Shown here: positions 15,356-23,932 of the stretch, piece after piece | How the letters are laid out: each line of letters opens with the position of its first letter | Position numbering within the stretch: position 1 is the stretch's first letter | Source: UTCHB3 sp008363265 | GTDB lineage: Bacteria; Bacteroidota; Ignavibacteria; Ignavibacteriales; Ignavibacteriaceae | Length of the DNA stretch: 64,000 nucleotides | Direction of reading: 5' to 3' | Assembly (NCBI GenBank): GCA_045863055.1 | Contig: BTUW01000008.1 | Coordinates: forward strand, 1-64,000 | The notes under the pieces: generated by a model | Database searches by the model: none | The model's input: only the letters and a program-made list of their open reading frames with translations | Told to the model about the DNA's origin: nothing | Program-made: the position numbers and the translations under genes

Positions 15356-17374
15356 ATGTCAAGGTCGCTATTTCTATTACTTTTCCTCATCTCCATTCAG
15401 ATCATCACCGGTGCGCAGGGCTACATCTGCGCCGTTGGAGGTGGCGGCGAGAACAACAACGACTGGAGCGACGCCCCCTACTCATGGATCGTTCAGAAAA
15501 GCGGTTATGGAAAGGTTATTGTTCTCTCTGTTAACGATGAAACCTCCTGGATCCCTAATTACTTCGTATCGAAGGGGGCGAGTCATTCCTCAAACCTCAA
15601 GATCAATTCCCGGACACTCGCTAACTCACAGGCAATCTATGACTCCATCTTCTCTGCCTCGGCTGTTTTCATTAAAGGGGGCGATCAGTATGACTATATC
15701 AATTACTGGAAAGGGACCCTCACCGAAGACGCGATCCGCGCAGTCTGGCAGCGCGGTGGAGTTGTTGCCGGCACTTCAGCGGGCGCGATGGTGCTGAGTG
15801 AGTTTATCATCTCTGCGAAGTATGGAAGCCTGTCACCTGAGTCGGCACTCAGCAATCCCTTTGTTCAGGCAGGCCACATCGAAACTGATTTTCTGAATCT
15901 GGCCTCCGGTCTGATCTTTGATACTCACTTCATCGAACGGGCAAGGCAGGGCCGGCTCGTGGCTCAGATGGTAAAACTTTTCAATGAAGGGCACACCTCT
16001 GTCAGAGGCGTTGGTATCGACGACCGGACCGCTATCTGCATCTCACCAAACGGCAAAGGAGTTGTAATGGGAAGCGGCGCGGTTTCTGTTTACAGGGCAG
16101 ACACGGCAACAGCATTTGCAGTTAACGGCACACAATATGAGATCAATAACCTTCTGGTTGCTCAAATGGTAAGCGGCTGGGAATATGATTTTGTTAACAA
16201 CACTATTTCCACCGTTCCGGCTTCTGCGCGTGCGTTTTCTCCGGGGAGCGGTTCATCATTTGGTTCAAATGTTTATTTGACAGGCGGCAACTATCAGCAG
16301 GTCGCGCACACGGCGATGCTCACTGAGGTTGCTCAAAAAGCAGCGGGTGGAACGATAGTTATAATGGCGGGCTCAGCGTATTTGAGTCAGGCCAATTCGA
16401 TCCAGACAGTTTTTCAGAACGCAGGCGCGTCAGCGGAAGTTGTGAGTTACAGCGCCTCCTCTGAAACCGATACAGCCCTTATTTCCCGTATTTCCCAGGC
16501 AGCGGCAGTCGTATTTACAGGTAATGATGTTACAGCACTTAAACCTCTAACTCTCCCCGGTTCGGTGACCGGCAATCTTCTGAAAACAAAGTTTGGTACG
16601 ACTTCTTTCATCTCTGTCTTCATCGGGGAAACTTCCCGTCTCGCGGCTGAAGTATTCGCGGATGACCTCTTCACAGACCAATATGCCGCATACAGAGGAA
16701 AAATGACCCACAAAACCGGTTTGGGCGCGATCAGAGGATTCTCCTACGGCCCACTAACATTTGATAATTCCACTTACCATGAAACCAGGATGAGCGCGGT
16801 TCTGTGGTCGGCCTTCAAAGGGGGATTAAGTTCCGGAATGTATGAACACGGGATCGGTACCTACCGTTTCGACGCTGAAACCCGCAATATCTATTACAAG
16901 GGTTTCCCGTTCTTTTGGTTCGATTTCAGTGAAGCAACAATGGCGGACAGTTCGGTTTACAGGGCATCAAGCAGTGTAGGCCCCCGGCAGGCAGTGGCGT
17001 TCGACCGTTACCGAATCTCCGCATCCAACAACTACACACGGACTTACAACACTCAAACGCGTAAATTCGCCGATACCCCTGTATCGGTAAGGGAGCCATC
17101 ACAGTTTCCCACGGGATTCGGGCTTAGGGTTTATCCTAACCCGTTCAATCCGGAGTGCAGGGTGCTGATCGATTCCCCATCCGACGGTTTTACCGAGATC
17201 TCCCTCCACTCAATCACGGGCGAAAAAGTGAGTACGCTTCACTCGGGCGAACTCCCCGAGGGTACATCTGTTCTCACACTTAACGGTTCTTCACTTCCCT
17301 CGGGAATTTATTTTATTTCCGTCCAGAGAGCCGGTTACCCAACCGTGAATGAAAAAGTGGTTTTATTGAAGTAA
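15356..17374 (+). CDS. Secreted cyanophycinase (peptidase S51) with T9SS sorting domain
   Basis: 672 residues from the ATG at 15356. A signal peptide (SLFLLLFLISIQIITGAQG) is followed by a peptidase S51 domain: KGGDQ (107-111), the nucleophile Ser141 in GTSAGAM, DTHFIERARQGRL and GVGIDDRTA, all typical of cyanophycinase. These enzymes release beta-Asp-Arg dipeptides from cyanophycin. A second alpha/beta module (TGGNYQQVAHTAML onward) resembles another S51-like fold without the Ser motif. The last 85 or so residues, from VYPNPFNPECRVLI, are a T9SS type-A sorting domain. The enzyme probably acts outside the cell, on polymer released by other bacteria. Confidence 0.85.
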   Translation: MSRSLFLLLFLISIQIITGAQGYICAVGGGGENNNDWSDAPYSWIVQKSGYGKVIVLSVNDETSWIPNYFVSKGASHSSNLKINSRTLANSQAIYDSIFSASAVFIKGGDQYDYINYWKGTLTEDAIRAVWQRGGVVAGTSAGAMVLSEFIISAKYGSLSPESALSNPFVQAGHIETDFLNLASGLIFDTHFIERARQGRLVAQMVKLFNEGHTSVRGVGIDDRTAICISPNGKGVVMGSGAVSVYRADTATAFAVNGTQYEINNLLVAQMVSGWEYDFVNNTISTVPASARAFSPGSGSSFGSNVYLTGGNYQQVAHTAMLTEVAQKAAGGTIVIMAGSAYLSQANSIQTVFQNAGASAEVVSYSASSETDTALISRISQAAAVVFTGNDVTALKPLTLPGSVTGNLLKTKFGTTSFISVFIGETSRLAAEVFADDLFTDQYAAYRGKMTHKTGLGAIRGFSYGPLTFDNSTYHETRMSAVLWSAFKGGLSSGMYEHGIGTYRFDAETRNIYYKGFPFFWFDFSEATMADSSVYRASSSVGPRQAVAFDRYRISASNNYTRTYNTQTRKFADTPVSVREPSQFPTGFGLRVYPNPFNPECRVLIDSPSDGFTEISLHSITGEKVSTLHSGELPEGTSVLTLNGSSLPSGIYFISVQRAGYPTVNEKVVLLK

Positions 17375-17451
17375 AATCAAAGAATTCAATTTTCCAGAAA
17401 CAGTCCCCAATCAAACTCCCCTCTCCCCTAAGAAAAATATTTTAAAAATTA

Positions 17452-17483
17452 TTTGACAAACCGAAAATAAAATGTTATTTTTG
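17452..17483 (+). promoter_or_regulatory. Bacteroidota-type promoter of the nos cluster
   Basis: TTTG (17452-17455) and TATTTTTG (17476-17483) with a 20-base spacer match TTTG/TAnnTTTG. The spacing is the same as at 15286. A palindrome begins at the next base, so a repressor there would cover the start site. The first gene starts 155 bases later. Confidence 0.7.
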
Positions 17484-17505
17484 AATCAGACTTTTTTATC
17501 TGATT
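17484..17505. promoter_or_regulatory. Palindrome AATCAGA-N8-TCTGATT, candidate operator (copy 1)
   Basis: Seven-base arms around a T-rich centre, directly downstream of the -7 element. The same sequence with a one-base change recurs at 17601-17620, and both copies are followed by TATAA. A dimeric regulator such as the Rrf2 protein encoded at 23933 is a candidate binder. This is inference. Confidence 0.55.
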
Positions 17506-17523
17506 ATAAAACGGGAAATAACA

Positions 17524-17590
17524 GCACCGATCACGGACCGGAAGCGCGACAACACTTCGAGCGGTCCCCTCTTCGATCGGTGCCTTTCTT
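17524..17590 (+). ncRNA. Structured leader hairpin followed by a T-rich run, possible attenuator
   Basis: GCACCGATC (17524-17532) pairs perfectly with GATCGGTGC (17575-17583). Inside, GGACCG (17535-17540) pairs with CGGTCC (17562-17567), and GAAG (17541-17544) with CTTC (17555-17558). The outer stem is followed by CTTTCTTTT. The shape is that of a stacked hairpin with a terminator-like tail in the leader of the nos cluster. No known riboswitch consensus was recognised. Confidence 0.55.
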
Positions 17591-17600
17591 TTAACTCAAT

Positions 17601-17620
17601 ATCAGACTTTTTTGTCTGAT
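17601..17620. promoter_or_regulatory. Palindrome ATCAGAC-N6-GTCTGAT, candidate operator (copy 2)
   Basis: A perfect seven-base inverted repeat with six T between the arms, nearly identical to 17484-17505. It ends six bases before the GGAGG ribosome-binding site of the cytochrome gene, so it could also act as an RNA hairpin that hides the site. Confidence 0.55.
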
Positions 17621-17637
17621 TATAACGGAGGTTCATC

Positions 17638-18138
17638 GTGAAATCCAAATACATTTACCCCAGCCTTATTCTTGCTGCCGGCCTTTTCCTGTTCCAGGTA
17701 ACAGGTTGCGGTGGCGATAGCGCGGAAGCAAAGAAAAAATCAAACGCCCAGGGCCAGAGCTCGGGAGTCGAGAATACCTCAGGTCTCTCTGACTTCGAGC
17801 TTGAAAACGGCATAGGACCCATCAAGGAGAAACTCACACTAGGTGAGATCGACCTCGCCAGGGCATCAAAAGGCGAAAAAGCCTTCAACGAAAAATGTGC
17901 TTCGTGCCACAAGCTCGACGAGCGCTATGTGGGACCGGCTCAGCGTGATGTCCTTTCAAGAAGGTCACCCGAGTACATCATTAACATGATAATGAACCCG
18001 GATGAGATGACCAAAAAACACCCCGAAGCCAAGAAAATGCTTGCTGAGTACATGACCGCCATGCCTTTCCAGAATGTATCTCAGGAAGAGGCGATGGATA
18101 TTCTGGAGTACTTCAGATCAGTTAATAAAACCAAGTAA
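17638..18138 (+). CDS. Lipoprotein cytochrome c of the nos cluster
   Basis: 166 residues. It starts with GTG, seven bases after GGAGG. The signal peptide ends in a lipobox with Cys24 (VTGC). A low-complexity linker (to about 60) precedes one class I cytochrome c domain. The haem motif is C87-A-S-C90-H91, and the sixth ligand is probably the Met in TAMPF near 141. Clade II nos clusters often carry such c-type cytochromes, thought to feed electrons to NosZ. It lies 21 bases before nosZ, so it is probably the direct electron donor or an intermediate. Confidence 0.88.
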   Translation: MKSKYIYPSLILAAGLFLFQVTGCGGDSAEAKKKSNAQGQSSGVENTSGLSDFELENGIGPIKEKLTLGEIDLARASKGEKAFNEKCASCHKLDERYVGPAQRDVLSRRSPEYIINMIMNPDEMTKKHPEAKKMLAEYMTAMPFQNVSQEEAMDILEYFRSVNKTK

Positions 18139-18159
18139 CATTAATCGGAAGGCAGTCAA

Positions 18160-20112
18160 ATGAAAAAAAGAGTATTGTTTTTTGCAATCTCACTCCTGAC
18201 AATCCCCGCGATATTCCTGACAGGATGCGGGAAAAGTTCATCAGCCCTCGATACCGGCGATGCCGCTCAGAAAGTGTATGTAAACCCGGGTGAGTATGAT
18301 GAGTTCTACACCTTTATGTCAGGCGGTTTCAGCGGGCAGGTTTCGGTTTATGGTGTCCCCTCCGGAAGACTGTTCAAAGTTATCCCGGTATTCTCACAGA
18401 ATCCTGAAACAGGCTACGGATACTCGGAAGAAACAAAAGCGATGCTGAACACATCACACGGGTTCATTCCGTGGGACGATGCTCATCACCCTTCCCTCTC
18501 ACAGACTGAAGGGATGTCGAATGGGAAATGGCTGTTCATAAACGCGAACAATACTCCGAGGATCGCCAGAATCGATCTGAAGGACTTTGAGACCGCCGAA
18601 ATAATCGAGATACCCAACTCCGCCGGTAACCACGGCTCCCCTTTCACCACAGAAAACTCTGAGTATGTGGTCGCCTCAACAAGATTCTCGGTACCGATCC
18701 CCAATGCCGATGTCGATATCAAATCGTACAAGGAAAATTTCAAAGGAACGATATCTTTTGTGAAAGTCAACCCTGAAAGCGGCAGGATGAACCTTGAATT
18801 CCAGATAATCGCCCCGGGACTGAACTACGACCTCGCCCGCGCGGGTAAGGGCCCCTCACATGGATGGGCTTTCTTCACCAGTTACAACTCGGAACAGGCC
18901 AATACCCTCCTCGAGATCAACGCTTCGAAAAATGACAAAGATTTCATTGCAGCGATCAACTGGAAAAAAGCAGAGGAATATCTGAAAGCCGGCAAAGCCA
19001 AGGATATGCCCGCAGACTACTATCACAACTACGTTGACGAGGGAACACGGGTTGCAAAGTCGGAAAATCTGAAAACGGTTAAGGTTCTCGACCCTAAAGA
19101 CTGTCCGGGAATGATCTACTTCCTTCCGACCCCGAAATCACCCCATGGTGTGGATATCGACCCTTCGGGAGAATATATCGTGGCAGGCGGCAAACTTGCA
19201 ACAGTTATCCCAGTTCACTCATTCTCAAAGATGCTCAAGGCGATCGAAGAGAAAAAATTTGACGGTGATGTGCAGGGTATACCGGTTCTCAAGTACTCCG
19301 AGATAAACGCTGGTGAAGTGAAGAATCCGGGTCTGGGCCCCTTGCACACGGAGTTCGATGACAAAGGTTATGCCTACACATCCGCCTTCATTTCCTCTGA
19401 AGTTGTTAAATGGAAGCTTGGCACCTGGGAAGTGGTTGACAGGATACCTGTTTACTACTCGATCGGTCACCTCCTCGTTATGGGCGGAGACACCAGAAAA
19501 CCCGCGGGAAAATACCTGATCGCCCTGAACAAGATCACAAAAGACAGATATCTCCCGACCGGGCCGATGCTTACGCAATCAGCGCAACTCATCGACATTT
19601 CCGGCGATAAAATGAAACTTCTGCTCGATTTCCCCACCATCGGTGAACCGCACTATGCCCAGGGTATCGAGGCTTCAATACTCACAAAAGACTTCATGAA
19701 GATCTACGAGAACTCGAAGAACGGTAACCCCTACGCCACCAAAGGTGAGAAAGATGCCAAGGTGGTCAGGGAAGGAAACACCGTCCGCGTTTACATGACA
19801 GCCGCCAGAAGCCATTTCGCGCCTGACAACATCGAGGGGATAAAAGTGGGGGACAAGGTTTATTTCCACCTCACAAACCTCGAACAGGACTGGGATGTGC
19901 CACACGGTTTTGCAATCAAAGGGATGACCAATTCCGAGATACTGATAATGCCGGGAGAGACCAGAACCATACTCTGGGAGCCCAAACAACCGGGTATCTA
20001 CCCGTTCTACTGCTCTGACTTCTGTTCAGCACTCCATCAGGAGATGCAGGGCTATGCCAGAGTGTCACCTGCCGGTTCGAATGTTCAGCTTTCGTACGGT
20101 ACAGGTAAATAA
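18160..20112 (+). CDS. nosZ: Nitrous oxide reductase, clade II (Sec-exported)
   Basis: 650 residues. Reduces N2O to N2 in the periplasm with electrons from cytochrome c. The signal peptide lacks the twin-arginine motif of clade I and ends in a lipobox (LTGC, Cys23), so the enzyme is probably a lipoprotein. The seven-bladed propeller carries the CuZ histidines, for example in DDAHHP, SHGW, SPHGVDI and LHTEFD. The CuA cupredoxin domain has His582 (VPHGF), Cys618, Cys622, His626 and Met629 (CSDFCSALHQEM), all present. The length and motifs are intact. It is followed by nosB-, nosL-, nosD-, nosF- and nosY-like genes. Confidence 0.96.
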   Translation: MKKRVLFFAISLLTIPAIFLTGCGKSSSALDTGDAAQKVYVNPGEYDEFYTFMSGGFSGQVSVYGVPSGRLFKVIPVFSQNPETGYGYSEETKAMLNTSHGFIPWDDAHHPSLSQTEGMSNGKWLFINANNTPRIARIDLKDFETAEIIEIPNSAGNHGSPFTTENSEYVVASTRFSVPIPNADVDIKSYKENFKGTISFVKVNPESGRMNLEFQIIAPGLNYDLARAGKGPSHGWAFFTSYNSEQANTLLEINASKNDKDFIAAINWKKAEEYLKAGKAKDMPADYYHNYVDEGTRVAKSENLKTVKVLDPKDCPGMIYFLPTPKSPHGVDIDPSGEYIVAGGKLATVIPVHSFSKMLKAIEEKKFDGDVQGIPVLKYSEINAGEVKNPGLGPLHTEFDDKGYAYTSAFISSEVVKWKLGTWEVVDRIPVYYSIGHLLVMGGDTRKPAGKYLIALNKITKDRYLPTGPMLTQSAQLIDISGDKMKLLLDFPTIGEPHYAQGIEASILTKDFMKIYENSKNGNPYATKGEKDAKVVREGNTVRVYMTAARSHFAPDNIEGIKVGDKVYFHLTNLEQDWDVPHGFAIKGMTNSEILIMPGETRTILWEPKQPGIYPFYCSDFCSALHQEMQGYARVSPAGSNVQLSYGTGK

Positions 20113-20120
20113 ATTTTCCG

Positions 20121-20142
20121 GGGGGCGTGCCATCACGCCCCC
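20121..20142. other. GC-rich perfect hairpin between nosZ and nosB-like gene
   Basis: GGGGGCGTG pairs with CACGCCCCC over nine bases around a four-base loop. It starts nine bases after the nosZ stop. No T-run follows, so it is more likely to protect the nosZ mRNA 3' end, or dampen read-through, than to end transcription. Confidence 0.7.
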
Positions 20143-20165
20143 TGATCAAAAACGGACAAAATAAA

Positions 20166-20750
20166 ATGACCAAACGATCCAAATATCTTGTTGCCCTTGC
20201 TTCGATCCTCCTTCTCGGAACCTTCATTTCACCGATCTGGAAGATCGACATTGAAGCCCCCCAGTATCCCGAAGGGATGGGCCTCTACATCTGGATAAAC
20301 AAGATAACCGGTGAGGGCCCCAACGATCTTAACACCCTCAACGGGTTGAACCACTATATCGGGATGAGGATCATTGATGAAAACTCGATCCCTGAACTTA
20401 CATACATGCCCATGATCATCATTTTCATGGCATTTGCCGGACTTCTTATCGCATGGAAAGGGAATAAAAACGCTGTGCTCATATTCATAATTGTTATGAT
20501 CCTGCTGGGAATTGCAGGTATTTACGATTTCTACATATGGGAATACGACTACGGTCACAACCTTGATCCCAACGCTCCAATAAAAGTGCCGGGGATGAGC
20601 TACCAGCCCCCTCTGCTCGGAAGCAAACAGCTTCTGAACATCAACGCCACATCACTTCCCTGGATAGGAAGTCTGTTCATCGGAGTGAGCATGCTGATCA
20701 TGGCGGTAACTTATTTTTTCGAATTAAAAGCTGCAAGGAGCACGAAATGA
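20166..20750 (+). CDS. nosB: NosB-like four-helix membrane protein
   Basis: 195 residues from ATG 20166 (the upstream in-frame ATG at 20127 lies in the hairpin region). Hydrophobic segments are at about 7-24, 80-98, 106-122 and 167-188, with a large loop after the first. Clade II nos clusters carry a membrane protein gene, nosB, directly after nosZ. Its role in N2O respiration is shown in Wolinella but its biochemistry is unclear. Position, size and topology fit, but I see no diagnostic motif, so the name is provisional. It overlaps nosL by four bases. Confidence 0.65.
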   Translation: MTKRSKYLVALASILLLGTFISPIWKIDIEAPQYPEGMGLYIWINKITGEGPNDLNTLNGLNHYIGMRIIDENSIPELTYMPMIIIFMAFAGLLIAWKGNKNAVLIFIIVMILLGIAGIYDFYIWEYDYGHNLDPNAPIKVPGMSYQPPLLGSKQLLNINATSLPWIGSLFIGVSMLIMAVTYFFELKAARSTK

Positions 20751-21190
20751 TCATCCGCTCAATTCTCCTGATATCTATCTTTATGGTGTTCGCGGGATGC
20801 GCGGGACAGGATCCCCAGCCGATAGAATACGGGAAAGACAACTGTACTTTCTGTCAGATGCTGATCACCGACCACGAGTTCGGCAGTGAACTCATCACCC
20901 AGAAGGGTAAGGTTTTCAAGTTCGATTCGATCGAATGCCTGGTTGCTTACTCGCAAATGCCCGGCAACTATGACCCGAAAACATCAGCAGTTTTCGTAAC
21001 CTCGATGCTCGAACCTGATGTGCTCTTCGATGCCAGAAGTGCCATGTTTGTGGTGAGCAAAGAGATCGACTCCCCCATGGGAGCGAACCTCGCTGCCTTC
21101 AGATCCCACGCTGACGCGACCAAAGCCGTCAAGGATTCGGCCGCTGTTCACTACAGCTGGGAAAAACTGTTAAGTACAAAGCTCGACTGA
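20747..21190 (+). CDS. nosL: NosL copper-chaperone lipoprotein
   Basis: 147 residues. Signal peptide with lipobox Cys18 (FAGC). The NosL metal motif is C33-T-F-C36-Q-M38, which binds Cu(I) in the family. Family-typical later blocks are IECLVAYS and SPMGANLAAF. NosL delivers copper to apo-NosZ through the NosDFY machinery in the periplasm. The start overlaps the preceding gene by four bases and nosD follows one base after the stop. Confidence 0.95.
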   Translation: MIIRSILLISIFMVFAGCAGQDPQPIEYGKDNCTFCQMLITDHEFGSELITQKGKVFKFDSIECLVAYSQMPGNYDPKTSAVFVTSMLEPDVLFDARSAMFVVSKEIDSPMGANLAAFRSHADATKAVKDSAAVHYSWEKLLSTKLD

Positions 21191-21191
21191 A

Positions 21192-22430
21192 ATGAAAAGA
21201 TCACTCCCCCTTTTGCTTCTGCTGTTAAGCATAATCACCGGAAGCCTCTCTGCCGGGCAGATAATAGTATCTCCCAATGGGAAATACAGAACGCTTGCCT
21301 CTGCCGTAAGCGCGGCAACCCCGGGATCAACGATCATTGTGAAGCCGGGGAAATACCCCACCCGTGACCTCGTGATAGAGAAATCCCTCACGATCATTGG
21401 TGAGAACCTCCCCGAGCTTAGCGCGGGAGCAAAAGGGTCGGTGATCATCATCAGAGCCTCAGGAGTGAAGATCAGCGGACTCAGAATTATCAACTCCGAA
21501 TTCAGCTACAAGTTCGAGAACGCGGGGATCAGAATTGAAAATGTGAACGATTGTTCAATAGAGAAAAATCACTTTTACAACAACTTCTTTGGGATATATC
21601 TCCAAAAGACCGACAGGATCACGATCACCGCGAACACGATCCACTCTTTCGCGAAGACCGAGACCAACTCAGGCAACGGCATCCACCTCTGGTACTGCAT
21701 GAACACCACCATCAGAGGGAACACCATTTCGGGACACCGTGACGGCATCTACCTTGAGTTCAGCAAGCACAATCTGATGACTGGAAATGCCGCCAAGAGA
21801 AACCTCAGATACGGCCTGCACTTCATGTTCTCCGATAGCAGCCGCTACACCGGGAACAAATTTTTCGAGAACGGTGCGGGAGTCGCGGTAATGTATTCCT
21901 CATTCATCGATATGGAGGAGAACCTCTTCCTGAACAACAAGGGTCCCGCCTCTTACGGACTGCTGCTTAAGGACATTAACCGCTCAATTATCACCGGAAA
22001 CAGGTTCACGGGAAACACCAAAGGGATATTCATGGAGGCATCCGGGAAGTGCCGCATCAGCCGGAACCTCTTCGAAAACAACGGCTGGGCGCTCGACCTG
22101 ATGGCAAACTCGATGGAAAATATATTCGAAAAGAACACCTTTACCGGCAATAATTTCGACATTGCCACCAATTCGAAACAGAATTTCAACACATTTGAAC
22201 GTAATTTCTGGGATAACTACGGCGGATACGACCTCAATAAGGACGGCTTCGGCGATGTCCCCTACCACCCCGTTTCACTTTTCTCAGTGATAATCACTGA
22301 GTACAAACCGGCACTCATTCTTATGCGCGGACTTTTTACCCGCATGCTCGACATTGCCGAAAGAGTGTTCCCATCACTGACACCAAAACAACTAATTGAC
22401 GCTAAACCCGCAATGCGGAGGATCGTATGA
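21192..22430 (+). CDS. nosD: NosD, periplasmic beta-helix protein for NosZ maturation
   Basis: 412 residues. A signal peptide (LLLLLLSIITGSLSAG) precedes a right-handed parallel beta-helix of CASH/NosD repeats with recurring ITGNxFxxN-type rungs (for example IEKNHFYNNFFGIYL, IRGNTISGHRDGIYLE, ISRNLFENNGWALDL). The end has the NosD-typical NFWDNYGGYDLNKDGFGD and a C-terminal region with PSLTPKQLIDAKP. NosD works with the NosFY transporter to load copper and sulfur into NosZ. It overlaps nosF by four bases. The length is normal for the family. Confidence 0.95.
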   Translation: MKRSLPLLLLLLSIITGSLSAGQIIVSPNGKYRTLASAVSAATPGSTIIVKPGKYPTRDLVIEKSLTIIGENLPELSAGAKGSVIIIRASGVKISGLRIINSEFSYKFENAGIRIENVNDCSIEKNHFYNNFFGIYLQKTDRITITANTIHSFAKTETNSGNGIHLWYCMNTTIRGNTISGHRDGIYLEFSKHNLMTGNAAKRNLRYGLHFMFSDSSRYTGNKFFENGAGVAVMYSSFIDMEENLFLNNKGPASYGLLLKDINRSIITGNRFTGNTKGIFMEASGKCRISRNLFENNGWALDLMANSMENIFEKNTFTGNNFDIATNSKQNFNTFERNFWDNYGGYDLNKDGFGDVPYHPVSLFSVIITEYKPALILMRGLFTRMLDIAERVFPSLTPKQLIDAKPAMRRIV

Positions 22431-23149
22431 TCAAAATAGCAGGACTTGCAAAAAATTACAAAAAACTTAGAGCCCTCGACAGTGTGAGCGTTGAGCTTCG
22501 GGAGGGTGCCGTTACCGCGATCGTTGGACCGAATGGATCGGGAAAAACCACCCTGCTTAAATCGATCCTCGGGCTCGTGATCCCCGACTCAGGAGCGATC
22601 GATCTGAACGGAACGAGCATTTTCAACAACAACGAGTTCAAAAGACTTACAGGTTACCTTCCTCAGTATCACGGTTTCCCCGCGAATCTTACGGTTAAAG
22701 AGTCGGTTGATCTGCTGAAACATCTCAGGTCAGACTCAGCCGATCACGACCTGGAACTGTACCACAAATTCGGTCTTCCGGAACATGAAAAAAAACAGAT
22801 TAAGCAACTCTCCGGTGGCACTCTTCAGAAGCTCTCGGCATCGATCGCTTTCATGTTCAGACCCAAATTCCTCGTTCTCGATGAGCCCACCGCATCATTG
22901 GACCCCTGGGCAGCTGATATTTTCAAAGAGAAGGTAAGACAGGAAAACAGGAACGGGGTTACTGTTCTTCTGACCTCACACATAATGCCGGAAGTTGAAG
23001 AGCTTGCTGACGAAGTGATTTTTCTCCTTGAAGGAAGGGTCCACTTCCACGGTGGTGTGGAAGAGCTCAAATCAGCCAATGACTCCCCCACTCTCGAGAA
23101 AGCCGTTGCGGGAATTATGGGAAGGGAGTTCAAGCTATGCACAGCATGA
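22427..23149 (+). CDS. nosF: NosF, ABC transporter ATPase
   Basis: 240 residues. Walker A is GPNGSGKTTLL (about 34-44), the signature is LSGGTLQKL, Walker B is FLVLDEPTASLDP and the switch His is in LLTSHIMPEVEEL. NosF drives the NosFY permease that cooperates with NosD and NosL in building the NosZ copper sites. The overlaps with nosD and nosY mark one transcriptional unit. Confidence 0.95.
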   Translation: MIKIAGLAKNYKKLRALDSVSVELREGAVTAIVGPNGSGKTTLLKSILGLVIPDSGAIDLNGTSIFNNNEFKRLTGYLPQYHGFPANLTVKESVDLLKHLRSDSADHDLELYHKFGLPEHEKKQIKQLSGGTLQKLSASIAFMFRPKFLVLDEPTASLDPWAADIFKEKVRQENRNGVTVLLTSHIMPEVEELADEVIFLLEGRVHFHGGVEELKSANDSPTLEKAVAGIMGREFKLCTA

Positions 23150-23928
23150 AGAAAATTTTCAACTATCAGTTGCGTGATGCCTTCCGATCAAAACTGGTGA
23201 TCTTTTACTTCATCTTCTTTCTGGCTTTTACATCTCTGATGTTCCACTTCTCGGGTGAGGCCACAGGTGTGATCACGAACCTGCTGAACATTAATGTTTC
23301 ATTCATCCCTTTGCTTACGCTCCTTTATGGAACCACTTTTTATTACAACAGCAAGGGTTACATCCTGTTCATGCTTACACAGCCCGTTAAACGAACCGAT
23401 CTTTTCATCGGCATCTGGGCAGGTGTCGCTATCCCACTGGTGATCTCGGAGATAGCAGGAATACTGATCCCCTTTATTCTTTTCTCTGATTTGCAGGCAG
23501 CCATACTGATACCGCTGATCTCGCTGCTTGTGACAGGCTCATTCATTGTTCTTGTTTTTCTGGCTCTGGCATTTTTCATTGCGGTCTGGCAGGATGACAA
23601 GGCAAAGGGATTCGGCATCTCTATTTCGGTCTGGCTGATGATGGCTCTCCTGTACGATGGACTGATCCTTGGTGTCTCAGTCTTTTTTGCCGAATACCCG
23701 CTTGAAATGCCGTTGCTGGTTATCAGCTCGCTCAACCCGATAGATCTGGCCCGCATTTTCTGCCTGATACACCTTGATGCCTCGGCACTAATGGGTTATA
23801 CGGGCGCGGTCTTCCAAAGCTATTTCCAGTCCGTGTTAGGTTCCGCAATATCATTAACTGCACTTTTTATCTGGACTGCGCTGCCACTGTCACTAAGTAT
23901 TTTGCGCTTCAAAAAGAAAGACCTGTAG
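23137..23928 (+). CDS. nosY: NosY, ABC transporter permease
   Basis: 263 residues, ABC-2 type with six membrane helices (about 21-40, 55-72, 95-115, 125-150, 165-190, 235-255). The start at 23137 has GGGAG eight bases upstream. A second in-frame ATG at 23146 would form an ATGA overlap with nosF, so either is possible. NosY with NosF transports a sulfur-containing species or moves NosD for NosZ maturation. Confidence 0.92.
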   Translation: MHSMKKIFNYQLRDAFRSKLVIFYFIFFLAFTSLMFHFSGEATGVITNLLNINVSFIPLLTLLYGTTFYYNSKGYILFMLTQPVKRTDLFIGIWAGVAIPLVISEIAGILIPFILFSDLQAAILIPLISLLVTGSFIVLVFLALAFFIAVWQDDKAKGFGISISVWLMMALLYDGLILGVSVFFAEYPLEMPLLVISSLNPIDLARIFCLIHLDASALMGYTGAVFQSYFQSVLGSAISLTALFIWTALPLSLSILRFKKKDL

Positions 23929-23932
23929 CGGA

